Origin: Manduca sexta
Taxonomy: Eukaryota; Arthropoda; Insecta; Lepidoptera; Sphingidae
Assembly: GCF_014839805.1 (NCBI RefSeq)
Contig: NC_051138.1
Coordinates: forward strand, 14,722,020 to 14,786,019
Reading direction: 5' to 3'
DNA: 64,000 nucleotides
How positions within the stretch are numbered: position 1 is the stretch's first letter; every line of letters starts with the position of its first letter. The notes under the pieces are model-generated. The model ran no database searches, was not told where the DNA came from, and saw nothing but the letters and a program-made list of their open reading frames with translations. Positions 33,086 to 44,446 of this stretch are shown in pieces. The translations under genes and the position numbers were made by a program.

Positions 33086-36000
33086 TATCGCGGTAAATAT
33101 CTTTAGTAGTACGAAAATTCTGATTTCAATAAATGCTATTTTCAATATTCGTGCTTACGTCCTATAAAAACCTTTTTCCTGCATCGGTAGCTGTTAACCT
33201 CAGGGCGTGTTTAACGTTACCGGAAAGATGGACGAGCGTTTAAAACGACTTAGCAAGGAAAAGTGGGTAGTTACCACCACACGCTGGCTCGAAGGATTTA
33301 TCTTTATGTGAATTGTATGGGACGTGGGGTAATTATTGTGATGTCTGACTTAGAAGCTGACGTATTTGTTTAATGGAAGTATGTTACTGAAATATTTATT
33401 AAGAAGGATTTATTGGTTAGTAGTGATCCATGTATTGTAATATTCTAACTCCTATAGGCGTATGATGCCGTGAGATAGTTGCATCTGGTTTAATTCCAGT
33501 GGTAGCCGGTAGACTTCAAATATTTTTTCCCATCGCAACAATTGTACCTTAATTTATTTCAGCCTTCATAATCTGAATTGCGCCTTAACCGCGTATAACT
33601 AATCTAAAACCGAAAAAAAAGATTAAAGAACAAAAGAATCCAAAAGGCATCAGCGCGGTGTAATGGAGATCACGTAGTCGGAGCCACAGTTCTCTGATTA
33701 CGCATCTCACTTTAATTTACGGCAGTTATTGGTGTGCGAGTGAGATGGAATTAATAATGGCCTAACCGCAACCGGCACTATCATTAGGATGTATTCCAAC
33801 TGCCGCTGCAGTGCTGCTCCGGCGCGCTCCACGCCGCCGACGAGGCACAGTGTCGGGGCACGGTGTTAAGTTTTCGTCTGTGTTACAAAGTTGAAATAAC
33901 TTTAGTGGCGGAAACCATGCCATCGGTACAGTAATCATCGCGGCCGACAATCGTAAGAAATAAATGAATTTTAGTTCTCTTTTTTTCCCATCGCGTCGGG
34001 TCGGGACACAAATTGGCTTTTATGTGTTTTGCGAAGGGGTTCCTCGGGAGATTGCCTCGGTCGGTATTATTATGTATAATTTAACGGGGTGGTGGTTGGT
34101 CGTACGTTTTGTCAAAGCGTGATACCATTATAATTTTCTATAATGACAAAAATTGGGCTCGGTCGAGCATAAAAACATTCGGTCCGCCGGCGTGTTTGAT
34201 TACCTTAGGTTTTATTTTGACGAATGGTATATTAATATTTTCCACAAATTCAACGTTCGGGGCTAATAGTTTTTTTTGTGGTTTCCTTGAATTTAATGTG
34301 TTTTGCGATTTGGTGAAGTACCTGTGGTTATGGCTTTGGTTTCTATTGTAATCAATATAATAGACGTGGTTGAAATATAAACGACTAGCATCTATGATAC
34401 TCTTTTAGGTTTTGAATTAGGCGTAATAAAAAAATATTGTCAAAAGTTTTTAGAAATATTCCAAATTTTCATAGCTAAGAAACAATTATGTAGGTGACAA
34501 TGAAAGAACCTTGGAGATTCCATCGGTACAAAGTTAATGAATCTATATACGATATACATAAAGAGATAATATACAGGATACTAAGCAAGCCTAAACAAGG
34601 AGTGGTAAACAACATTTGGACGGGTGGTCGGAAGTTTTGGCCTAGATTCACAACACCAAGTCATCCGTAGGATGTCTAACTGAATTTAGCTATTGCAGAC
34701 ATTTGGCAGATAATGTCTTGTGACGTAAGTATATTTATAATGTCAATTTACACGAAATAAGATCGATCTGTATCCCTTGCGAGGTAGGCAGGTATGAAGT
34801 TAATATCAATGATATTTTTCTATTTTCTTAACATTGGGAAGAGTTTTCTATAAGAAATAACAACGCTAAGCAACTTTCGTGTGTTTTATCAAAAACATGT
34901 ACATTTTTAATGTTTCACTCGGGAATCGAATCTATGTCTTCTCAATTACTATAGGCGATGTCAGTTGTAATTTGTCTAATACATTATGTTAACAACTCGT
35001 AAATGGCGCCTGTTAACTTGAGGAGTTGTTGAATTTAGCCATCTAATAGAGTACTTTTGGAGTAAGAATTTAAAAATACTACTAAAATTATCTTTACGGC
35101 GAACTCTTGTACATAAACTATGTACCTATTACAAGCAATTCTTATCGTTCAGTAGCACAATACACTTATTTAACCTGTCACTTTGCATAGTATAACTTAT
35201 TGCTTACATCACTCAGGCAGACTGAAGTCGTACCGCCGATCCTTCGCAAACTTACTATTGCGTCTCACGTAACAGCTGCTGACCGACTCTTAACTCTAAA
35301 TCTGGTAAATAAAGTTGTTGTTGGTGCGTGAACTAGTGAAGATATCGTTGCAGAACCTTACATCATCCTTATGGCTGGTTGTCATAATAATCTCTTTAAA
35401 GTTCGTGTTGCGAGAAACTGAACGTGTGGTCCCTGCCTATACGCTAAATACCTTCTAAATTCATGCTTATTTACGTACGTGCATAATTAACTTGGGACCG
35501 TGTACTACGAATACAGAATAAAGCTCTTAATATATTGCAGAAGGGTTTTTTGTCCATTGGGCGGTGTTTTCGAGGTATTTTTTAGTGTCCAAATTTGGAC
35601 ATATTTGATTCAAATAAATAAAATAAAATGCTTTATTCATCACGTAGGCAAATGTAGTCGCGCTTATGATAAGTCAAGGTAAATGAGTATATTTAAATTT
35701 TACTTAAATAAAGTCGCTTGTATATAGGTATATAATAAATTTGACAAAGCGGGTAATTTTAATTTCAGTGAACTCCAGAAGCATTAAAAAATCATTCGTA
35801 AGATTATATACATCAGTAGCCATTGTTTGAATGGTACAATTTAGAATTGCAAAAGAAACAAATTATAATATCGTCACACCGCGTAATACTCGAATGACAC
35901 GCGACTTTCCCCACGTACTTTTATTACATGTTATTAACTTTCGAATCGTTGCATCAGAAGCATTTGTAAGCAGACCTAATTCTTCTATAACTGCATTTTT

Positions 36001-36093
36001 ATATTAAAGAAATATAAATTACAACTGAGTTAGCTCGTTAACAACCTTTCATCGTTATTATTAATCCATCAAGTCAGAACCGAATCGTGCGTC
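33086..36093. other. Non-coding DNA with a GC-rich patch
   Basis: No gene recognised. 33640-33945 is GC-richer and includes 'aaccgcaacc' (a Runx-type AACCGCA) and a GC-rich core 'ctccggcgcgctccacgccg'. A 62-codon minus ORF there has no domain. At 34921-34933 a lone B-box-like motif occurs. Confidence 0.5.
33640..33945. promoter_or_regulatory. GC-rich unique segment, possible regulatory element
   Basis: It is distinctly less AT-rich than its flanks, repeat-free, with CpG clustering at 33810-33845 and a Runx-type motif at about 33765-33771. Candidate only. Confidence 0.22.
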
Positions 36094-36476
36094 GTGGCCT
36101 TTGTTAAACTATTTAGTATTATAATAACTAGTTTCACAATGTGGATGTGTTTGGTATCTGATTTAGTTTTTGTATGTCTAATGTCTTGTAATTCATCGTT
36201 GCTGAGTTTTCTAGATATATTAAAAATCGTTTTATTGTTTGGAAATGTTCTTTTGTTTCATTTATTAATATTATGACTCAATTCATCATTGTCATTGATC
36301 ATGAAGCACAAAACACATTGACCGTATTGAAGGTGTTATTGAAAAATACACCAATGGGTGATCTCCTTAATTTATCAGAAATATTCAAGAAGAAATACAG
36401 GAAGGAAGAAATCCCGGTAATCATACGATGCATCGTATGTCATCGTTGTAATTGCAGTTATAATCAATACAAATGA
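36094..36476 (+). pseudogene. Possible decayed membrane-protein exon (two frames)
   Basis: Two ORFs in different frames adjoin: 36094-36276, which is very hydrophobic, and 36273-36476, which starts with a hydrophobic stretch then 'DHEAQNTLTVLKVLLKN'. A hydrophobic segment followed by a charged EA..T..VL..LL pattern is reminiscent of the last part of insect gustatory receptors, split by a frameshift. AT-rich DNA also produces hydrophobic frames by chance, and no conserved C-terminal motif follows, so this is a weak call. Confidence 0.15.
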
Positions 36477-36863
36477 ATTATCTCGTAAGGTCACAGATCA
36501 ACTGGAGAAAGCTTAAGGAGTCTTTACTCACAGACATCTTTATTCATAAAGAAAATTGTAGTAAATACATCTGTATTTTATGCTGTGATATTTATATTAA
36601 TAAATCAAATAAACAAACACAAGCTATCGACGTGGATATAAGTAAAATTGTTTATAAGAGGCAAAAAGCCGATCGTGATCGCGGTCCGTGAGACGTCCGC
36701 TCAAACAATATATGGTAAAGAAAATCTAGAAATCTTACGTCTAAAATATTATATTTCGTATTGGAATGTTCTATATTGGAACTTGAGTTCGTTGATCATA
36801 TTAGTTTGTGATGCAGGAGAGGGTTTAAAGTTCGAATTCGCTTTTGCATGCTGTGTAGAATGA

Positions 36864-37680
36864 AAGAAATTCTAAGATTCGCATTAACAATACAAGTTTT
36901 TTTTTTTATATTGTATTTAATTGAATATTATTGAATAATGAAATTTCAATGTCATAGCTTACTTGGCATGTGGTTTCTTGATTTAATAACCAAATTCTGT
37001 ATTTTGGGATACCGCCAACATGGTATACCCTATTTATTTTATCTTACACTGGACTATCTATATTGATAACTTCAGTAATAAACTTAATAATATTAGCACC
37101 AAATAACAAATTCTATAATTAATCCTTTTAAAACACGGACATAGATTAAGTAGTTATAACGCAACTATGCAAACGATCTGGTTTTCTCCAATCAACAGCA
37201 ATTAATTTGTCACCGGTAAAACAGTTAAAATCTATGTTATAAAATTATTTTCCCTCACAAATCAAACAGGAAAGCGTAGTGTTAATAACAGCGTTTAGCC
37301 CAGTGGCGTTTTCTACTTAATCATTGCTCCGATCTGGACCGCCATTAATTTTAAATGTGTGCTTTTCCTCACAATTTCTGTCTGTTCTGTGTAATTGTAT
37401 AGAATTTGGTATTCAAATAAGGCTAAATATTGGTAATGTATTTATTGTGGACTATTTATTTTCAGCTTTAGAATTGTAACTGTTCTTTTAATTTCATGAT
37501 ATACACCTTTAACTACTTATAAACAGTTTTAGAGTTTTATATAACGTAGAAAAAATAAATGACTTATGGCATTAGGTATAACGGAACTGATTTTGGGATC
37601 CTTAATTCAATTCCAACATTATTAAACTTGTAAAAACATAGTGTGCGGCCAACATAACGGCCTAATATAATATGTAGCGT
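36864..37680. other. Non-coding AT-rich DNA
   Basis: Nothing recognised. Confidence 0.55.
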
Positions 37681-37837
37681 ATTGTCCATCTATCATTGGT
37701 CACGACTCACCGGTTCCCATCGGGGTGCTGGCGTGATATTTATGAAACTGGTAATGTGGCCACGTATGGAATTATTTATTTTCGCTATTGCATGCGCTAA
37801 CGGATATGAGGCGAAAAACGTTTTTTTTTTACACGAC

Positions 37838-38075
37838 AAAGTGACTCCATTGCATCTGATGGTAAGTGGCGTGGGGTTCAATAGAATGTCGACAAAGAGA
37901 GATGATTGCTCCTCGGCAGTCGACACAATTATGCCGGCCTAGAATTGTATATACACAGGTTGATCCCGGAACGCGACACACTTACGTGGGCCACTATGGC
38001 GGGTTTTAACACCTTGTACGGTCACTATCTGGGCGAATATAATATACGCTGCCACCAGCAAATCTGTGATACTTT
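37838..38075 (+). repeat. rep-C copy, longer
   Basis: 'gtgactccattgcatctgat', 'ggtaagtggcgtgggg', 'agagatgattgctcctcgg', 'acaattatgccggcc' and 'gatcccggaacgcgacacac' are followed by 'ggccactatggcgggttt', which extends beyond the copy at 26279. ORFs on both strands here are artefacts of the repeat. Confidence 0.75.
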
Positions 38076-38275
38076 TATGTAATAGTAAAAGGAATAATTT
38101 TAACTGGCAATACATTGTCATTATAGTAGAAGAACAGTAATGCAGAGCAATAATATTGAGAGCAAATATTAGTTAATATAGTGAAGTTAACATCTAAAAT
38201 CTCATTCGGTGAGAAATTAAGGGTTAGTCAGCGTCACATTGGAGTAGATGAGAACATTGACTACTGTAAGTAATA

Positions 38276-38320
38276 TTGATTGTAAGTACTACACGTTTGG
38301 AATGTAGTACTTACAATCAA
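38276..38320. repeat. Perfect 18-bp inverted repeat with a 9-nt loop
   Basis: The arm ttgattgtaagtactaca (38276-38293) is the exact reverse complement of 38303-38320; the loop is cgtttggaa. A total of 45 bases is short for a microRNA precursor, and no longer stem extends from it. A template-switch mutation or the core of a tiny foldback element is more likely. Confidence 0.95.
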
Positions 38321-39236
38321 AAGCAGTTAAGGTTTGGGATAAAAAAGGTATCTCAAAAGACAAGCTAATTTTACTTTGATATGCCACCGCCGAGCATTGA
38401 TCGTTACATATCCAAAAACCCCATCAATTCTCCCATAAATGTCAGAATAATGGAATAATCAAATGAGGTCGCAGTATTTTAGCAAACCTTATGAACTTGA
38501 TAGCCGATTGAAAATATTCTTCAATTTTGATATTTAAAAAACCAATTCGATTCGTCAATAATTTTGGGTCTGATTTAATTTTGGGAGTTTTAATTGAATC
38601 TGCAATGAGGAAAAAGTTAAATTAATGTACTCTGGCATTGAGGGCAAATTTGGATTCGTATCGAAATACTCATATTATTTATGGTTTAGGTACCAAACCT
38701 AGCAGTGGCGAGCGGCGAAGTTCCGAAAGGAAAGCCGACCCAAGATATAGGTACTGATACTAATTATAATTAGATTTTAGCCCACTATGCTATAAATACA
38801 TATTTTAAAAGGGTAGCAATCGGGTTATATGGACCCTTTGCAATTGTAACCTAGGACCTTAGTGTTTTTTTGCCTCTTACGATACGCTAAAGGTCTTCGC
38901 AATTTTTTTCGCCAGTTATCATACAAACAATGCAGAGTTAACTAATTTCCTTTGTATGGTCGTCTCAAAGTTGTGTTAGACGTCATAGAACAGGCAGCCA
39001 AGGCAAAATGCCAGTCGTCGTTGCCTCAACTTATAATTCCATAAAAAACCTTAACATCGATACGTAATCACCAAACCTCATGGAGTTTATAACGGACATT
39101 TTATAGGATAACTGTAAAGCGGGTTGTAAAACTGAACACCGTTTTGTGAATCTAAACATCTCGGCGTGTGGGAGGTGGGGGGAGGGGGATCGTGATTTCC
39201 TTAGGCTTATGAGTAGTTTTATATCTTTGGTTTGGT
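38321..39236. other. Non-coding DNA with a small repeat and a G-rich tract
   Basis: At 38698-38755 'cctagcagtggcgagcggcg' resembles a repeat also glimpsed at 4814 ('gttagcagtggcgaaggg'). At 39168-39188 there is a purine run with G stretches of 3, 6 and 5. Otherwise unique. Confidence 0.45.
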
Positions 39237-39310
39237 GTTTGAGATTGATTGTGAGGGTACTGGGTTCGATTTCCAGGAAAGTGTGATAATGAAAATATGT
39301 GTTTTTGATT
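39237..39310 (+). mobile_element. SINE-1 head remnant
   Basis: 'gagggtactgggttcgattt' carries a B box with a mismatch and resembles the SINE-1 head 'gaggtcctgggttcgaatcc'. 'aaagtgtgataatg' and 'tgtgtttttg' follow in place of the body start. Strongly diverged. Confidence 0.4.
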
Positions 39311-41394
39311 CGGTAACCGATTTTGTTTAATGTTGTTCAAATTCGAATTGTCTTAAAACTAAGTTCCTAACCTGGGGGTAAATCAGCTATTTCACGGTGG
39401 TAATAAGGAACCGAATTATAGGACAGTAGAATACAAAAATAGTAACTACGCTGACGTTAAAATTTTAAGGCTGTTGTGCAATTTATGATTAATAAAGATG
39501 TTTGTATTTGCTTGGATTGTTTGTTTTGATAATATTTTGAAGGCAGGGTAAAATTTATTTACCACATAGATCACAAGGGTAACAATATTGAAAAGGTTAG
39601 GAACCATTGTCCTAAAAGATATTCTAACAATCAAAGACCCGGATTCTAGTACACCAAAACTACATCCCCCTACCTCAAACGCAAGTTTGGAATTAGGTAT
39701 TGAATATCATAAAACAAGTGACATCTATGTTACACTATCTATCAAAAGTATTTGAAACTTCTTAGCCGATCCGGCATTATGCTCAGCGTAACAACACAAG
39801 CTAATAAGGCATGTCGAATTACATCGCCGCGCATGCGCTCCTGATGCAACCTGTTAGCCATGCCTTGACTTCGCGGTCTATCTTCATTTACGAGACCCTT
39901 TCAGTCTAATGTGATGGAAGTGTCTTCTATTATGTTAGAAGTAGGTTTTAAAATGCTTTGGATTGGAGCCTAAAAATTTGGCACTTTTTTATTTATACCT
40001 TAAGATTCCATAGTCGTCAATCGTTTTAACGTGATAACATTGTGCCGATCTTATATTAAAGAGGATAAAATCCAATGAGAGGAGGCCAACATAGTTATTA
40101 CATAAAGTATAACTAACCTAAGAAATTGTTATTGAAACGATAAAATGAAATATATGTAAATTGCGGGAAAGCTATTAGATCATAATAAAATTACTCTATA
40201 AAGTTTAGTACCAGATTTAGCACTTTGCATCTGATCTACGCCAGTATTACTAAATATGGTTGCTGAGGTGTAAACGGGTAATGGTAAACATAGATTTTAT
40301 CTCAAATTGACCGCAATCTGTTCGAGAGAATTAAAATGTCGTGAACACGTCGTTACAATTAGAATGAAAGTATGAATATTAACACCGGCAGTAAACAAAT
40401 AGCATGCTACTGCTATACTTAGTTATTTTATTTATTATTGGCACAAAATGCAGTTTAAAAAAATAAAATTTTACTTTTAATGACATTAATGTGCCAACAT
40501 TGGGCTACATATTGAGCTTAATGTTGCTACAATACAACTGCAGCGATGGTTTTTAATGAGAAACCCAAGTGCCGCACGGATGTCCAGTTGGTATATGAGC
40601 TGGAAGTATAAATAAACACAAAATAATAATGTTTGACACAAATCCAACAAAAAAAAAAATATAAAAACAAACTTATCATTTTTCTTTGTGTTTTCAATAG
40701 TATCAGTGGGTAGTCCGTAGCTGTGGTTGCATTACTTCACAAACATTCGCACCTGATATAATTATTTGTTAGTAAGTAACCTTTTTCATAGAGCTTCGTC
40801 TCTGTTACCCATACAAGACATTGTTACCGACAGCCGATTCTATTACTAGAAGTGTGAAAATGTTGATCTCACAACATCCAGCTGAAATTAATATTGGTGC
40901 GATAACACATATTTGTTTCAGCGCGGAAATTGCAATGGCTTTATTTTTAGAGGTCTTGACGTTCTTTGCAAGTGATAATAAATTTATATTTGTTTCGGTA
41001 CGAAGATTTCTCTTGCCTGAACCGACGCAGCGGCATTTGAGACTTATAGCCAGCGACAATGGTAGACATTTTAAGCCACAATATCTGATGAATTAAGGTG
41101 ATGAGCCCTATGCTGTGCAGTACTTTGTAACGCAAATTCTATGTTGTGTTGATATGGGCATACATGGCACTTATTTCATAATATTAATCACAGCACATCG
41201 GCCTTCTATTGTTTAAAATATGCCGCGATTTTCCGTCCGCGCTTTAGCCTCAATACGCCATGAAATACGCGCGAAATACATCATTAAAAAAAAATAACTT
41301 TTTCAAAATTAATACTAAATTTAAAAATCTCGAATGCTAACAACATGGACAACAAACTCTTACTAACAAGAAAACAAAATTATACACCGAAGCG
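39311..41394. other. Non-coding DNA
   Basis: No gene recognised. Three overlapping ORFs of 62-91 codons on both strands at 40805-41135 leave the region open in several frames. None looks like a known domain, and at most one could be real. Confidence 0.45.
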
Positions 41395-41640
41395 TCTATT
41401 GCTTGTAAATTGGTCACACCTTGCGTCCGCCATTTCGCGTACGGCGTACAACAAAATGGCCGCCACCCATTTCGGTTACAGGAAACGCGTATATGTCAAC
41501 GCAGCCGCATCCCAAGTGGGTATTGTATGATAATCGCGTTGCGCCGACAAAGTTCCTCCGCGTGGCCACTGAGCCAGCGACAAGGAGTTTGCATTAACTG
41601 GACGTATTAATTGGCTAACGGTTTTTACCTCGCTATTAGA
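41395..41640. promoter_or_regulatory. CpG-rich segment with YY1/Pho-type sites
   Basis: Many CpGs occur in AT-rich surroundings. The segment contains 'gtccgccatttcgcg' and 'aaaatggccgccaccc', where GCCAT/ATGGC inside CCGCCAT or AAATGGC fits the YY1/Pleiohomeotic consensus. Further CpGs lie at 41535-41585. It may be a promoter or Polycomb-type element. No exon could be tied to it. Confidence 0.3.
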
Positions 41641-43077
41641 ATGTTCGCTTTATCAACGGCCGAGATAATTCCGAACAATTCAAGTAGCCTAGCTTTAAGC
41701 GTTAATGATTAGATTATGTTTTATTGAGATTAGATTTTGTGTTGATTTGTTTATTTTGTTGTTTTGTAATAATGTTTTTGAATTAGCAGAGTAATAATAG
41801 TCGACTATTAATTTGTTTTGTTTTGACCAAAACGGAAAAGGGTCTAAATCCATACTATTTTATGTAGTTTTTTTTTATTATTTGCTTTGAAAACAAGGCC
41901 AGTGAAACACAATATTAATGTAAGCTAAATCGCATATGATCATTATTTCTCAAAATCAAACAATCACAACCAACACATCAAACAGAAAACATCTAACCTC
42001 AAACACATCACCAACCAAACTCCGCTTCCCGCTGTTTTAAGACCCTCATCCAAATCCCGCTTCGGCCACAATATTCCCTTATTTGCGAGGAAATATGGAT
42101 ATTATTGTTATTAGAGTTATTCGGCGACGCGGACCGATGACACTTGGGTAACAAGCGGGTAGTTATCTTGTGCGTGCTGCCCGTGTTAACAACTGGTCTG
42201 CACTTGTTAACTCCTAGAGAATGTGGGAATAAAACGAAGGACTTGCGAAGGTAATAGAAGTGGTTTTGAAAGAGATAGGGGCAATGTTAGCGAGGAAGGT
42301 GTTCTTGTAATCTAACGGTAACTGTATTGGGACAAAGTGGTATGGGAAAGTGAAGGAATATAATTTTAAGTGCTTGATTTACAAGTGTCTAATTAATTTT
42401 ACTTAACAGTTACCGTATTAAACAGCTTATGTGGATAACTGATTACCATTTATATAGGAGTATAAATTCGTGTGTGCTTTTTGTATTGGGATGGCTTATA
42501 CGTTTATGTGACGAGAAGAAATGACTCAGAAGTTATGAAACAGACCCTAAGAAGGATGCTTTGACAGTGAAATGTTACTTATTTCATTAAACTTAAAGTA
42601 ATGAAATTGCTAAAGACAATAGTGAAATATTAGGCTAGGGATAACTCAAACTAAACTGGGTCCAAATCAATTCCAGCAACAATCTCTTACAATTATAATC
42701 ATCAGACTGATTCCGAGGAATTTTGTTATGAAAATGGATGGTAAGAATTGACCTGGATCGTAACCAGGATTCTACTGCTCAAAGCCTATGCTAACAATGA
42801 AGTGACGATAAATAATATGTTAACAAAACTGCAGCTTGAATACAAATGTGTACAATACATAATATAGCAAGTCGTTTTGCACGTTAAAGTATATTTTATA
42901 AAGACATTTTGTCTTGTTTATGGTTTAAGTGCAGGCAAACAACTTAGGGAATTTACATAGTAATATCTGATGCTTGTCCGTATAAAGAATTGTAGCGAAA
43001 CATTGAGGACTTGTGCTTCGTTCCCAATCTTTTTGAATTAGTTTGCAAGGACTACAACGTTACCCCCAATACATTAG
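41641..43077. other. Non-coding DNA
   Basis: No gene or repeat recognised. 42010-42200 is a little GC-richer. Confidence 0.5.
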
Positions 43078-43418
43078 TTATGCCCCTAAAATATTTTTCC
43101 ATAGCTGTCTAAACAATATTGAGGTATACCTTCTATCAAGTATATTAGTGAATGCAAGACCTTCAATCTCATGCACCTCCCTCGCCACGTCGCAACTGCC
43201 ACATAAAATAAAGATTATTTGCGCTGCATTTGCAAGGAGCATCGCGAACACTATGTTTGACATCCGGCGCGGCTTGCATGCGTGGTCGACCATTTGATTT
43301 GCAGATGAACCGTCGACAGTATGCTTAGTGCAAGTTAAGAGCTGTTTAAGTAATAGTTTAGTTTCGAAAGCCTTGGTTTGGTCTAGAAAATTGTATTGGG
43401 AAAATATGAAACAGCTGC
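43078..43418 (-). CDS. Exon-like ORF with weak insect chemoreceptor resemblance
   Basis: Read on the minus strand, a possible splice acceptor (tatttatttgcag) near 43419 opens into a frame of about 113 codons ending at a stop at 43078. Its composition is richer in GC and CpG than its flanks. The second half has a hydrophobic segment (NIVFAMLLANAAQIIFILC) then 'SCDVAREVHEIEGLAF' and 'LWKNILG'. A membrane helix followed by C..C...EV..IE.LA is reminiscent of the region before the last helix of insect odorant or gustatory receptors. A stop follows at once and I find no typical C-terminal helix downstream, so it may be a broken gene or chance. Overlapping plus-strand ORFs also exist. Confidence 0.22.
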
Positions 43419-43449
43419 AAATAAATATTTTTAAATTATTTTTTAACAC

Positions 43450-44239
43450 TAATGCCTTACGAAAAGGAATACTTTATTTATTATTTCGTGAGCAAATTTA
43501 TTATTTCGTGAGCATGTTTATTTTTGCTGTTAAATCGTTTTATTATGTATATTCGAAATACAGCCAATACGTCCTGAAGATCTATGCTCATGTTGACGGC
43601 GGTTCATCCTGCAGCCCCACTCGTGTTTTACGCCAAGCCCCGTCGAAGCTCGGAACAAAGGCACTATATTTCGCAGTCCACGCCTCCACTGAGATTAATT
43701 AACCATTACCAGCTTATGAATTGCAGATGTTTGTCTCGTTTCTCAGTGACACATCCGTTGAGCTCTCCTTCGGGGTTGAGGGAGGTGGTGTTTTGTTGGT
43801 AAAAAATGAGGATTTGTAAAATGCTTTTGAATTTGTCTGGGCAGATGTTGGGTTGATCTGTCTAAATGTCTGATAAAGCCAATGATTTTTAGTAAAAGGT
43901 GTAGATGAATGAAGTCCTCTAGTGACACGTTAATATTGAGCTAGGTAGCACAATCGGTCTTGGTATCGCGTTAGCATCTATTGAAGTTTGTTGCCTAACG
44001 AATGTTTTATAAAATGTTGTATATGATACTAATGAAAATGATGACATGCTCTTCTACTATCACGCGTCATATTGTAGTTTGTTATATATAATATTAATAA
44101 GTTATCTATGTGTGCAATAATGTGCCGTTTTTGAAAACCGACTGCAGTACCATTACACACTATTACTAAAATATCTTTGGATAAAACCTATTACCACTTT
44201 CCACTTGAAAATAGGGTCAATGGCCTGTTAAACGGTTTT
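43450..44239. other. Non-coding DNA
   Basis: A GC-richer patch at 43595-43700 lies upstream of the exon-like ORF on the minus strand. I could not read it as a convincing exon. Confidence 0.4.
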
Positions 44240-44446
44240 ATCACACACTCACGCTTTATATCCCCGAAGGAGCAGGTGGAGGCGCGACTACTGCAACCAA
44301 TTTACCCCGTGCATATTCCCTCCAGTCATATGGGAAGGGAGCGAACCGATCGCCATATCGGGTACAAATTCCAGACTCCGGACTGATACTAAGTGGAAAA
44401 ACCTAATATCACTTCCCGACCCGGATTTCGAACCCAAGACCTGTCA
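44240..44446 (-). mobile_element. SINE-1, nearly complete
   Basis: On the plus strand: 'ctttatatccccgaaggagc', 'accgatcgccatatcgggta', 'ccagactccggactgatac' and 'cacttcccgacccgg'. Read on the minus strand this is SINE-1 from the B-box region (GGTTCGAAATCC, one inserted A) to the tail. The A-box end of the head is missing or degraded. Confidence 0.85.

Noticed and set aside
34921..34933. B-box-like motif on the minus strand
   Set aside because: It is isolated, with no A box or SINE body nearby.
38276..38320. microRNA precursor
   Set aside because: The hairpin is 45 bases in all with 18-bp arms and no longer stem, too short for a typical precursor.
40805..41135. Overlapping ORFs of 62-91 codons on both strands
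   Set aside because: Several frames are open at once and none shows a known motif. Probably chance.
43328..43702. 124-codon ORF on the plus strand opposite the exon-like stretch
   Set aside because: It begins at a non-ATG codon, is AT-driven in the middle, and crosses GC-rich and AT-rich parts without any domain.
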